Shown: piece by piece, positions 32,185-40,386 of the stretch
Position numbering within the stretch: the stretch's first letter is position 1
Layout: every line of letters begins with the position of its first letter
Source: Mycobacterium kyorinense
GTDB lineage: Bacteria; Actinomycetota; Actinomycetes; Mycobacteriales; Mycobacteriaceae
NCBI RefSeq assembly: GCF_002101735.1
Contig: NZ_LQPE01000010.1
Location: forward strand, 29,899-93,898
Reading direction: 5' to 3'
Length of the DNA stretch: 64,000 nt
The notes under the pieces: model-generated
Told to the model about the DNA's origin: nothing
Seen by the model: the letters and a program-made list of their open reading frames with translations, nothing else
The model's database searches: none
Made by a program: the position numbers and the translations under genes

Positions 32185-33347
32185 CGGGTGCGGTCCACGT
32201 CGATGCGGCGCACCAGCCGGTTGGGTCCGATGCGGGTCCATTCGGGATTGGGGTGGCCGGGCAGGACGGTCACCATGGTGTCGGCGTCGACGGCGATGCC
32301 CACCAGGTGCGGGCCCGCATCGGCGCTGATGTCGGTGAAGACCAGGTCGCCGGGATCGGGATCTGGTGCGGTCCAGCCGGTTTGGAGCTGCTCGGCCAAT
32401 GTGGCCGGGTAGGACTTGCCGGTGGTGGAGGTGACCAGGTCGGCGACGAACCGCGCCGATGTGGGTACGGAGTTGTCCGGGTCGTCGGTGTCGTGGCGCG
32501 GGTCGGTGCCTACCGCGTGTTGGGCCGCGGCGGCCAGCTGCGGCCCGTACGGGTTGGGTCCGGGCGCGGCCGGGGGGAGGGGGGTGGTCAGCGCGGATAG
32601 GCAGGCGGCCGCTTGGGGGGCGGTCTTGGCGGCCGAGCTGGCCTGCGACGGCGCGAGGGGGGCGCTCGAGGTGGGCGTCGGCGAGGGCGACGCTGTCGAA
32701 GTGGTGGTGGCAGTGATTGCGAGGTCGGCGCCGGCGCTGCTTGGTGTGGTGGGCGTGGTGGTTGTCAGGGTGGCCGGGATGCGGGTTTGCGCGGCGGCCA
32801 CCGCGTCGGTGTAGTCGGTGGCGGGCCGGCCGGTGATCTGGGCGGCCAGCGCGGCGGGGTCGGTGTCACGCCATTCGGGTGCGGTGTCCACCATTCGGTC
32901 GAGCGCGATCGCCGTCGACACTTCGGGGGTCATTAGCTCTTCGGCGCTGGCCCAGGTCAGGGGGAGGCCGAGCGCGCCGGCGCCGTCGCGGATTTCGGTG
33001 CTATGTGCGTAGCGCAGCGTTTCGGGTGCGGCAGGGTTGGCGGCGTTAGCCAGCCCTGTCGCCTCAAGTGCGATCGCTGCGGTCACGGTTGCTCCCTGTC
33101 TGCCGAATCCCAGTTTTGTGGCGGTGGTGGTGATTCTCAACAGGACCTCATCGGGGCTCAGGGGCTGCCGGGGCGGGTTTGCCACGATGGCGGCGCGGGT
33201 GCCGAGGTGTGTGGTGCAGGCCGCGTAGAAGTCGCGGGTGGATTCGCCTGGGGAGCTGATGATGATGGTCAGCAGCGGGATGGCCAGCACGATGAGCAGG
33301 GGTGCGGCTGCTGCCGGCAGCCATAACCATTTGAGGGCGCTCGACAT
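32181..33347 (-). CDS. Membrane-anchored lysozyme/NlpC-like protein, second domain lacking cysteine
   Basis: A 388-residue protein with an N-terminal membrane anchor (LKWLWLPAAAAPLLIVLAIPLLTIII), a region with VTAAIALEATGLANAANP and LPLTWASAEELMTPEVSTAIALDRMVD that looks like the transglycosylase-type domains in Gram-positive transfer operons, a Ser/Thr/Pro linker, and a C-terminal NlpC-like part. In the last part PDPGDLVFTDIS and GPHLVGIAV keep the fold, but the Cys position reads SARFVADL. It is probably a wall-binding scaffold rather than a peptidase. Its ATG overlaps the upstream stop (TAATG). Confidence 0.7.
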   Translation of the reverse strand: MSSALKWLWLPAAAAPLLIVLAIPLLTIIISSPGESTRDFYAACTTHLGTRAAIVANPPRQPLSPDEVLLRITTTATKLGFGRQGATVTAAIALEATGLANAANPAAPETLRYAHSTEIRDGAGALGLPLTWASAEELMTPEVSTAIALDRMVDTAPEWRDTDPAALAAQITGRPATDYTDAVAAAQTRIPATLTTTTPTTPSSAGADLAITATTTSTASPSPTPTSSAPLAPSQASSAAKTAPQAAACLSALTTPLPPAAPGPNPYGPQLAAAAQHAVGTDPRHDTDDPDNSVPTSARFVADLVTSTTGKSYPATLAEQLQTGWTAPDPDPGDLVFTDISADAGPHLVGIAVDADTMVTVLPGHPNPEWTRIGPNRLVRRIDVDRTR

Positions 33348-35521
33348 TACGGCCTGTTGGTTGGTCTTAGTATCCGGCGGGACAAGGCATCGTCGGATGC
33401 GGCGGTGGTGATGGTGGGGTTGTCGTTGCGGGCGACGGCCAGGATCGCCGGGTGCAACTGCACACGCGCCAAGGGCTGCTCGGCGTGGTGGGTTTGGCCT
33501 CGCGCGTTGGGTGCGGCGATGTGGCGCTCAAGCCCTCCTGCGGGATTGGAGGTTGAGGTGGCTGGCTGAGGTGAGCTGCTGGCTGAGGATGCTTGCTGTT
33601 GGGTGGCTGACGTTGTGGTTGTCACGTCGACGCCGCCGCCGTTGGCCAGCAGCCACAGGTAGCGGCCCTGCTGCGGCCCGAACGTGGATTTCAGCAGCTC
33701 CTGGTCGGCGCGGGCCATCTGTGCGACGGTGGTGATACCAAGGTCGGCAAGTCGGCTTGAGGTGACCGGTCCGATCCCGGTCAGGGCGTCGACCGATTGG
33801 TCGCCCATCAGGTTCAGCCAGCTATCCGATGCTGCCGGACTAGGGGGTTGCGGCGCAGACACCTCAGCTCGGCCGGGCTGTCCGGTGCGGTGCGGGGCGC
33901 TCGAGGTGTCTGTTGCGGTGGCCGGGGGTGTCGTTTGATCGCGGTTGGCGGCTGGCGGTGCGGTGTTGGGTTGTTGGTTGGTGGGCGTGGTTGTGGTGAG
34001 GCCGGCGCGGCGGGAGTTCTTGAGATTGTGGGCGTGCACGCGTGATTGCAGGGTGTCGGCGGCTTGCAGGAACGGGGCGGCTTCGGGGAAGGCTGCGCTA
34101 AGACCGACTTTGGCGGCGGTTTTGGCGGTGTGGGCGGTCAGGCGGGTCAGGCGCTGAGCGGTGTTGGGGATCGCCGTGAGCGGGTCGAGGCGGTCCAGTA
34201 CGCCGGCGATGTTGGATGTCGCCGTGTTGGTGGTGCGGCCGGTGAATGCTTGCACTGCCCGGACTGCGCGGTCGCGTCCGGCGACTAGGCGGCGGCGGAT
34301 CTTCCACAGCGCGACCACCATCGCGATCAGCAGCATGGTGACGATGGGCATTGCGACGAGGATGGCGTCGCCGCCTGGGTTCGCAGTTGCGTGCACCCGC
34401 TGGGCCTGAGCAAACATTGCCCCGGTGAGGTTGCCGGTGATGCCTTTGATGGCGGTGAAGGCGATCATGCCGAAAAACGAGAACACGCCGTCGAGGCTGG
34501 CCTTGAGCGCCAGGTCCTGGTTGTCGCCGGGAATCCAGCCGGTGACCAGGGCGATGATGGCGACGATGAACCAGAACAGCGTTGAAAGTGCCAGGATCAC
34601 CACGAGCAGCGACAAGACGCCGAAGACCACCCACACGGTCACCGCAAAGATGAGTGCGAAGACGACGAGCAGTTTGCGGCTGGTGGGGTCTGCCATCGCG
34701 TAGTCATGCAGTCTCTTGCCGTCGGGGCATGTGGCGACGGCGTCTTTGACCTTGTCGATGTCGCCGGCCTCGATGGCATTGGACCATGTGGGGCCGCAGT
34801 TGTAGGGCGGCGCGTCGATGTCGGCGCCGAAGTTCATCTCTTGGGTGGGGATTCGGATGAAGTTGTCGGCCAGCGACGCGGACTGGGCGTCGACGGCGGC
34901 TTGCCCGGTGGCGGGTTTTCCGGACAGTTCGGCGGCGGCCTCGATGCCGATGTCGCGGCCGGTTGTCAGCAGCCCGGACGGGCCGATCAGGGCATCGAGT
35001 GGTTTTGCGCCCAGCGCGACGCTGAGGTAGGCGAGCAGGACGGCGGTGACGATCATCGCGACGCCGCGGCTGAATCGGCCGATCGCGATGGTGACGCCGA
35101 TCGCGGCGGCGGCGATGGTGCCGACCGTGAGCACTACTGCCGGGCTGTGCACCATGGCGGTGAGTTGTTGGCCGAGGAAATCGAATGGAGCGCCGATGAT
35201 TTCAAGCCAGCCGAAGCTGTCGACGTTTCTGCCCATCCATAGCGGCACGCTGATGATCGCCAGGTACAGGCTGTAGGCCCAATGCATGGCCAGCGCTGGT
35301 GGTGCGGCGGTGGGATCGGTCAGGCTGCCGTTGTTTAGCGAGAGGCCGTATTTTTCGATCGGTACTCCGTCGCTGTCGGCGACCCCAAGCCAAAGCGCCG
35401 CCGCGGCGCCTGTGCCGCTGGCCCAGGCCGGCGCGGCCCGAGCGACGCTGTAGACAAGCGGGGTGAGCAGCAGCAGGGTGCGGCGGGCGAGGCGCTGGCA
35501 CGCGGCATAGGCGTTGGTCAT
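33347..35521 (-). CDS. VirB6/TrbL-like polytopic membrane protein with C-terminal helix-hairpin-helix domain
   Basis: A 724-residue inner-membrane channel component. After a short hydrophobic leader there are about six to eight membrane helices between residues 60 and 450 (for example VVLTVGTIAAAAIGVTIAI and LLVVFALIFAVTVWVVFGVL). A Thr/Pro linker leads to a soluble tail. At about 570-635 the tail has LTGIGPVTSSRLADLGITTVAQMARADQELLKSTFG, a helix-hairpin-helix of the Y-family polymerase type that should bind DNA. The ATG at 35521 overlaps the VirB4 stop by ATGA. The DNA-binding tail is unusual for this family. Confidence 0.8.
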   Translation of the reverse strand: MTNAYAACQRLARRTLLLLTPLVYSVARAAPAWASGTGAAAALWLGVADSDGVPIEKYGLSLNNGSLTDPTAAPPALAMHWAYSLYLAIISVPLWMGRNVDSFGWLEIIGAPFDFLGQQLTAMVHSPAVVLTVGTIAAAAIGVTIAIGRFSRGVAMIVTAVLLAYLSVALGAKPLDALIGPSGLLTTGRDIGIEAAAELSGKPATGQAAVDAQSASLADNFIRIPTQEMNFGADIDAPPYNCGPTWSNAIEAGDIDKVKDAVATCPDGKRLHDYAMADPTSRKLLVVFALIFAVTVWVVFGVLSLLVVILALSTLFWFIVAIIALVTGWIPGDNQDLALKASLDGVFSFFGMIAFTAIKGITGNLTGAMFAQAQRVHATANPGGDAILVAMPIVTMLLIAMVVALWKIRRRLVAGRDRAVRAVQAFTGRTTNTATSNIAGVLDRLDPLTAIPNTAQRLTRLTAHTAKTAAKVGLSAAFPEAAPFLQAADTLQSRVHAHNLKNSRRAGLTTTTPTNQQPNTAPPAANRDQTTPPATATDTSSAPHRTGQPGRAEVSAPQPPSPAASDSWLNLMGDQSVDALTGIGPVTSSRLADLGITTVAQMARADQELLKSTFGPQQGRYLWLLANGGGVDVTTTTSATQQQASSASSSPQPATSTSNPAGGLERHIAAPNARGQTHHAEQPLARVQLHPAILAVARNDNPTITTAASDDALSRRILRPTNRP

Positions 35522-38058
35522 GGCGCGGTGGGGGTAGTGCTGACCGCGGTGGCTCGCTCGACGCGGGCGGGCAGTTGGATCTTGATGGGGTTGAGCCGGC
35601 CGCGGATGTCTTTCATCAAGCATTCGCCACGTCTTTCCGGCGGTGTTTCGCCGTCGACGCCGGTTCCAGGGCTCGTGTCGGTCATCAGCTGTTTGACCAA
35701 GTTGCGATCTCGGGCGGCGTCTTTGTTGGCCATCCGAAGCTCCTCGGTGGCCAGCCCCTCGTCGACTTGGCGGAACAGAAATAGGGTCGGGATGAGCCCG
35801 GTGAATCGGCCGAAATGCGCGGGGTCCTGGGAGGCCAATCCGATCGCGCAGTCGTGTTTGCGGCCGTCAACCACGAAATCTTCGATGATGGCGTTCCCAA
35901 TGGGTGAGCGGGTGAGGTGACGGGCCTCATCGAGGTTGAACAGGCCGAACCGGCTGGGTTGGCCCGGTTCGGTGAAGAGAACCTGCCGGGCGATCGTGGC
36001 GAACAGGTTGTAGATGACATCGCCGAACAGTTTCGTGGGATCGTCTGCAGCGTCTTCGTTTTCGCCGGGCAGGGCCAGCTTGTTGGTGCGCAGCACGATG
36101 AGCGGGGCATCGAGCGGAAGCGGTGGCAGGTCGTTGGAGAACAGGACGCGAGCGTAGGTGCGCTGTGACCAGAACCGCAGCTGTGAGGCGACTTTGGCGA
36201 TGACGGTCGGGTCGGCGTCGGCGATGGGGCCGCTGGCTTGATCGGGGTGGCGGGCCAAGTGGGCGGTGTGGGTGACCAGTTCCGGCAGGCCCTTGATTTT
36301 GTGGCGGGCACGGTAGTTCGGTTCGATCAGGTCGGAGAGGAGGTTGGATTCTGGGCTGCCGGCCTTGATCTGGAAAAGCCGCATCAGCACTGGGAGGATC
36401 CGTTCGGCGACGTCGGCGCCGGGGATGACTCGCAGCAGGTCCAGTGTGTATTGGGGGTTGGTGGGGTCGATGACCACCGATCCGCGCACCGAGGCGGCGA
36501 CGGGCACGTATTCACCCATACGGGAGCGGTCGATGGCAAACGCCTGGCCGGCCAAGTCGACGACGACCCAGCCAAGGATCTTCAAAAGGACGGACTTTCC
36601 GGAACCTAGGTCCCCAACGAGCGCGTAGCTGGCCGACTTGTTCTTCTCGGTGACGCCCAGTAAGTCGAAGTGCACTGGCTCGTTGAACCCCGACATCCTG
36701 TTGTAGCCGATGATGGGTCCCGAGTCGTCGCCGATCTTGGCGGCCGTGATCGGCATGAATTTGGCGAAGATGTCGGTGGCGGTGAAGTGCGTGTAGTCAG
36801 CGGTGACCCGTTGTAGCGGGTAGCCGGGCTGGCAGGCGGCCCAGGCCTCTTCCTGCGCGCCGTAGGGGGCGACGAGTTTGATCGGGATGTCTTTGAAGGC
36901 GCGTTGGACGTCGCGGACGCGGTCGGTCAGTTCGTCGTAGCTGGGGGCGCTGACGGCGATGATCGGGCAGAAGAAGATCTCGGTTTCTGCGGGGTTGGCC
37001 TCGAGGTGGCTGTTGTAGGCGGTGAGAAGCTGGCCGCGGGAGACCAGGAAGTTTTGGGCGTAGCTGATTTCGGCGGAGCGTTCGTCCATTTGTTCGGAGA
37101 GTTGGCGCAGTGCGCGTGTATTGGCGGCCAGCGCGTCGGTGCGGTTGCGGACACGGGTGTGCACGGTGTAGTCCACGCCGGCGCCGTCGAAGTGGTTGAG
37201 CAGGGCGAAGATTTGGTCGGCGACTCCGGGCCAGGCCAGCCCGGTGGGGAAATCGTCGACGACCAGGAATGTTTGGTAGCTGGCGGGGATGTCGCTGTCG
37301 GTGAATGACACCTTGATGGCCCGCGAGAGCCGAGGGTCGATTTCGCCGTCGAGGCGAAATCCCCTGTGGCGGCGCACATCCCGCCGATTGGGGAGTTGGT
37401 GGGGGAAGGGGCGGGGAGCTGAGGGGTCTGGGTCGGCGCCGTCGAGGCTGTACTCGTAGGCGTTGTAGTCGATTCCCCGGGTGTGGCAGCGTTCCCAGAG
37501 CCAGTGCATCTGGCGTTCGTTGACGCGCTGGGGTCGGAAGGCCCCAGGAATCTTGCGTTCGGTCTCAAATGCGCGGGCGTGGAAGGTTTCGAGGTCTTTG
37601 TCGGTTGGCTGGTAGCCGTTGGGTAGCTCTCCGGTGCGTGCCGGGCCGCACAGCGGCACGGACAGCCAATGGATGCGTTCAGCCGGCGGGGGATCTTGGA
37701 GCTCGATTTCATTGAGCCGTGCCGACGCCTCAATGGTGTAATCCGGGAATCGGGTCAGATAATCGCTGGCCGGTGTGCCGGCGGACGTGGGGGTGGCGCG
37801 GCGGGCGGCGCGGCGGGCCGCCGAGAGCATCTTGTCGGCGATCACGTTGATGCTGAGCGGGGCCACCACACTGGTCAAGATCGTGGTGCCAAGGTCGGTG
37901 AAGAGGTGACGGTGTTCATTGGCGACCCGGGTTTTTTCGGCGCGGTCTTCGTAGCCGTTGGGGCGGGCCGCCAGCAGCCACTCGGCGTAGACCACGCCGG
38001 AGCGGGTCCAGCGCAAGTTTTCGGTGACGGCCAGGGTTGGCTGCTGCAGGGACACCAT
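35518..38058 (-). CDS. virB4: VirB4-like type IV secretion ATPase
   Basis: An 846-residue VirB4/TraC-type ATPase that powers assembly and transfer. The Walker A GDLGSGKSVLLKILG lies near residue 481 and the Walker B LFNLDEARHL near 704. CAIGLASQDPAHFG is the typical motif after Walker B. The N-terminal half is the VirB4 domain (EYSLDGADPDPSA; SFTDSDIPASYQTFLVVDDFPTGLAWPG). Upstream in-frame codons to 38775 run through the neighbouring gene and are ignored. The ATG at 38058 shares one base with the stop of the VirB3-like gene. Confidence 0.9.
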   Translation of the reverse strand: MVSLQQPTLAVTENLRWTRSGVVYAEWLLAARPNGYEDRAEKTRVANEHRHLFTDLGTTILTSVVAPLSINVIADKMLSAARRAARRATPTSAGTPASDYLTRFPDYTIEASARLNEIELQDPPPAERIHWLSVPLCGPARTGELPNGYQPTDKDLETFHARAFETERKIPGAFRPQRVNERQMHWLWERCHTRGIDYNAYEYSLDGADPDPSAPRPFPHQLPNRRDVRRHRGFRLDGEIDPRLSRAIKVSFTDSDIPASYQTFLVVDDFPTGLAWPGVADQIFALLNHFDGAGVDYTVHTRVRNRTDALAANTRALRQLSEQMDERSAEISYAQNFLVSRGQLLTAYNSHLEANPAETEIFFCPIIAVSAPSYDELTDRVRDVQRAFKDIPIKLVAPYGAQEEAWAACQPGYPLQRVTADYTHFTATDIFAKFMPITAAKIGDDSGPIIGYNRMSGFNEPVHFDLLGVTEKNKSASYALVGDLGSGKSVLLKILGWVVVDLAGQAFAIDRSRMGEYVPVAASVRGSVVIDPTNPQYTLDLLRVIPGADVAERILPVLMRLFQIKAGSPESNLLSDLIEPNYRARHKIKGLPELVTHTAHLARHPDQASGPIADADPTVIAKVASQLRFWSQRTYARVLFSNDLPPLPLDAPLIVLRTNKLALPGENEDAADDPTKLFGDVIYNLFATIARQVLFTEPGQPSRFGLFNLDEARHLTRSPIGNAIIEDFVVDGRKHDCAIGLASQDPAHFGRFTGLIPTLFLFRQVDEGLATEELRMANKDAARDRNLVKQLMTDTSPGTGVDGETPPERRGECLMKDIRGRLNPIKIQLPARVERATAVSTTPTAP

Positions 38059-38471
38059 CAGTGCAGGAATTCCAGGTCGAGCACGTGGTGGTCCTTTCCG
38101 GTGGCGGCCGGGGCGGTGTGCTCGTGGGTGCGGCGTGTGCCGGTGCTCAGCGGGGCGCGATAGAGCCGGGGCCGGATCAGCCAGATCAGTCGTGAGCTGG
38201 TGCGGGCCATGGAGAACCCGATGCGCCGGGAGGCGATCACGCCGAGGATGGTGGCAGCGGCCGCGATGAACAGGGTGGGCAGCATCGGCGGGTGAAACGC
38301 TTTGAAGACGATGAGCACGGTGGTGGCCGCGGTGACGATGACGCCGCACTGAATGCGGGTGAACGGCCCGAACGGGATGTCTTGTCCGTTGGGGAACTTG
38401 CCGATCATCTTGGGGAACTTGCGGGCAAGCGTGTAGACGACGACGTAGATGCTCGGATCGTTGGACGCCAT
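38058..38471 (-). CDS. VirB3/PrgI-like membrane protein
   Basis: A 137-residue protein with the PrgI/SCO6880-like opening (YTLARKFPKMIGKFPNGQDIPFGPFTRIQ) and two adjacent membrane helices (CGVIVTAATTVLIVFKAF; TLFIAAAATILGVIASRRIGF). In actinobacterial elements such proteins always precede virB4 and correspond to VirB3, which anchors VirB4 at the channel. It is followed by virB4 with a one-base overlap. Confidence 0.75.
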   Translation of the reverse strand: MASNDPSIYVVVYTLARKFPKMIGKFPNGQDIPFGPFTRIQCGVIVTAATTVLIVFKAFHPPMLPTLFIAAAATILGVIASRRIGFSMARTSSRLIWLIRPRLYRAPLSTGTRRTHEHTAPAATGKDHHVLDLEFLH

Positions 38472-38498
38472 GGGCCGGGCTGGTCGGGGCGTGCGGGA

Positions 38499-38750
38499 TT
38501 AGTAGCGGGAGTTGACGCCGGTAAACGAGGGGGCGTCGCTGGCTGCACCTTTGAGCAAGTCCGGCAGCTGGACGATGACGATCACCGCGACGATCGCGCC
38601 GGCGACGACGATCAACACCGGGGTAAGCGAGCCCTTGGACTTCACATACACCAGCACGCACAGCCCCAGGGCGGCCAGGCAGACGACGGCGATGGCGGTC
38701 CACCGTCCTTGGCTCACGATGTTCATGAGCACTTGGTTGATGAAATTCAC
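38499..38750 (-). CDS. Small two-helix membrane protein, VirB2-like position
   Basis: An 83-residue protein with two hydrophobic segments (WTAIAVVCLAALGLCVLVYV; LTPVLIVVAGAIVAVIVIV) joined by a short basic loop. The location between the TcpC-like and VirB3-like genes, the size and the topology fit the pilin-like or accessory membrane subunits of Gram-positive transfer systems. Homology to VirB2 is not established. Confidence 0.65.
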   Translation of the reverse strand: MNFINQVLMNIVSQGRWTAIAVVCLAALGLCVLVYVKSKGSLTPVLIVVAGAIVAVIVIVQLPDLLKGAASDAPSFTGVNSRY

Positions 38751-38800
38751 GGGTGATTTCCTTTCCGGGGTTCAAGTCAGGTCGTAAATCGTGGCGGTTT

Positions 38801-39772
38801 TTACCTGACTTTGGGTGGGCTAGTTGTGGTGGGCGTGGCTTGGGTGGGTGTGGCTTTCGTGATGTGGCCGGACAGTTTCGGGGCGAGGTCGATATCGGAG
38901 ATGAACCATTTGTTGCTTTGACGCGTCAACGTCAGGGGGTAGGTCAGAGTTTGTTCGGTGCGGTCGTCTGCTTTTCCTTTTGCGGTGACGAGGATTCTGG
39001 TTGTGGTTCCGTTGCTGGCGTTGGCAGGGATATCTGTCGCGGCGAAAATTGATTGCACCGAAATCGTGGTGAAAGGCGCGTGTTCGAACGGTTTGATTGA
39101 CGGTGAGGTGCTGTAGCGGCTGATATCGCCGCTGGCGGGATGGTCTCGTGTGGCGGTGAGCCAGGTGGTTAGAAAATCTGCGATGGTTTGATATGCGTCG
39201 CCGCCTGGAGTTATTTGCGCGGGGTAGGCCAGGCGGATGTCGTAGCCGAGGTCTGGGCCGTTGATGATGGCCGGGGCACTGGTGGCTCTTGGGGCGCCGA
39301 GGATGACGGCGACGGGCACTTGGTAGAAGCGCAGTTCGGGTGCTTTGGCGACGGGTTTGACGAAGGCTCCCACGACGACGGACCAGTAGTCGACGTTGTT
39401 GAAGCCGCTGGGTTGCGGGGTTGCTGACCAGGGCGCGGTCTTGATGACGGTGACCGGTAAGGCCGACGCCGTGATGTCGGCGCCGGTGAACGCCGCCAAG
39501 GCTGCGGGATTGTTGGTGTTGCCGGCCAAGAAGACGTTGACGTAGGCGTCGGCGAAGCCTTCGACGGCGGTGCTGCGGTTGATGGTGGCATCGAGTTGGG
39601 TGGGCGTGACCGCGGCCTGCGGGGAACAGCTGGTGGCGGCAGCGTTCATTCCGCCGTAGGCGCCCAGCGCCAGGCATGCCAGGACGGTTGCGCGTGACAC
39701 GGTGCGGCGGTCAGGTCGGTAGCGGGTCCAGGCGGCGCGGGCCCGGGCGCGGGGGCTGGGGCGAAAACTCAC
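38801..39772 (-). CDS. TcpC/VirB8-like transfer channel protein
   Basis: A 323-residue protein. A basic N-terminus (SFRPSPRARARAAWTRYRPDRR) precedes one membrane helix (RATVLACLALGAYGGMNAAATS), then two NTF2-like, VirB8-type domains outside the membrane: one with VEGFADAYVNVFLAGNTNNPAALAAF and a second with TIADFLTTWLTATRD. This is the TcpC layout of Gram-positive conjugation systems. It is the first gene of the operon running down to espG, with a GTG start 7 bases after the predicted -10 element. Confidence 0.8.
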   Translation of the reverse strand: MSFRPSPRARARAAWTRYRPDRRTVSRATVLACLALGAYGGMNAAATSCSPQAAVTPTQLDATINRSTAVEGFADAYVNVFLAGNTNNPAALAAFTGADITASALPVTVIKTAPWSATPQPSGFNNVDYWSVVVGAFVKPVAKAPELRFYQVPVAVILGAPRATSAPAIINGPDLGYDIRLAYPAQITPGGDAYQTIADFLTTWLTATRDHPASGDISRYSTSPSIKPFEHAPFTTISVQSIFAATDIPANASNGTTTRILVTAKGKADDRTEQTLTYPLTLTRQSNKWFISDIDLAPKLSGHITKATPTQATPTTTSPPKVR

Positions 39773-39779
39773 AGATCAC

Positions 39780-39817
39780 ACGATGACGACGGTGGGGACG
39801 TTTTTCCAGAGGACCCG
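39780..39817 (-). promoter_or_regulatory. Transfer-operon promoter with CCTCTGGAAAAAC motif (type IV secretion operon)
   Basis: GGGTCCTCTGGAAAAAC (minus strand, 39800-39816) takes the -35 position. Seventeen bases after TGGAAA comes CATCGT, and 7 bases later the GTG of the first gene. From the end of the TGGAAA core to the start codon is 30 bases, as in the coupling operon. Confidence 0.55.
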
Positions 39818-39917
39818 AAGCGCGGCGAGCGGGCGGCCGAGCTGCTCAAGGTGGGTCAAGATGCGGACCCGGGACGCGCCGGCACACCGAGGCCAACGGC
39901 GGACAAGCCGAGAAGCG

Positions 39918-40230
39918 GCGGCGGGTTAAGGGGGCCGGAGAGGGTTAGCTGGTCTTGACACCGTGTGCTATGCTCAGCGGCTGAGCTTGTATTACAAGCG
40001 ATAAGGTCGCTGAGATGCTCACAGCGAGGGTTTGCCGGATAGCTTGCTAGCTTTCTGAATCGCCATCTTGGCCAGCTTGTTGGGTCGCAAGCGGGCTAGA
40101 TTGCGGGTGTGCTGGCATGGCAGCGTTGCTGGCGGGCTAGCTGACCAGCATGGATAACTGCTACCAGACCAGCGCGGCTAGCGAATTACCTAGTTAGCTA
40201 CCGGCGCTGGGTAAGGGTGTCCCGAATGGC
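39918..40230. repeat. Non-coding region with repeated GCTAGC/AGCTTG elements
   Basis: The 614 bases between the type IV operon and the gene ending at 40387 hold no convincing gene. From 39940 onward many related elements occur: TTAGCTGG, GAGCTTG, ATAGCTTGCTAGCTTT, CAGCTTG, GGGCTAG, GGGCTAGCTGACC, GGCTAGCG and TAGTTAGCTACC. The 15-mer ATAGCTTGCTAGCTT is shared exactly with the region at 19.36 kb. The AT content is higher than in the surroundings. Possible transfer origin, replication iterons or regulator sites. Confidence 0.55.
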
Positions 40231-40386
40231 TTACCGAGCCCATCGAAAAGCGGGTCACAGCCAGGGTGTGTCGTGGGCGCGCAGGTGCGGGATGTCGACT
40301 GTTGGTGCCGGGCAGGCTGCGGCGACCTGCGCAACTAACAGGGCGGATAGCCGGGTGGTGTGCTACCACCGGCGTTGGGGCCGCGT

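Noticed and set aside
33131..33148. Further copy of the transfer promoter motif (GGTCCTGTTGAGAATC on the minus strand)
   Set aside because: It lies inside the coding sequence of the 32181-33347 gene, differs at several positions and precedes no gene start; kept out of the promoter set.
35518..38775. VirB4 gene as a 1085-residue protein starting at 38775
   Set aside because: The first 239 codons run antisense-like through the VirB3-like and small membrane genes in another frame; the ATG at 38058 fits the family and the gene overlap.
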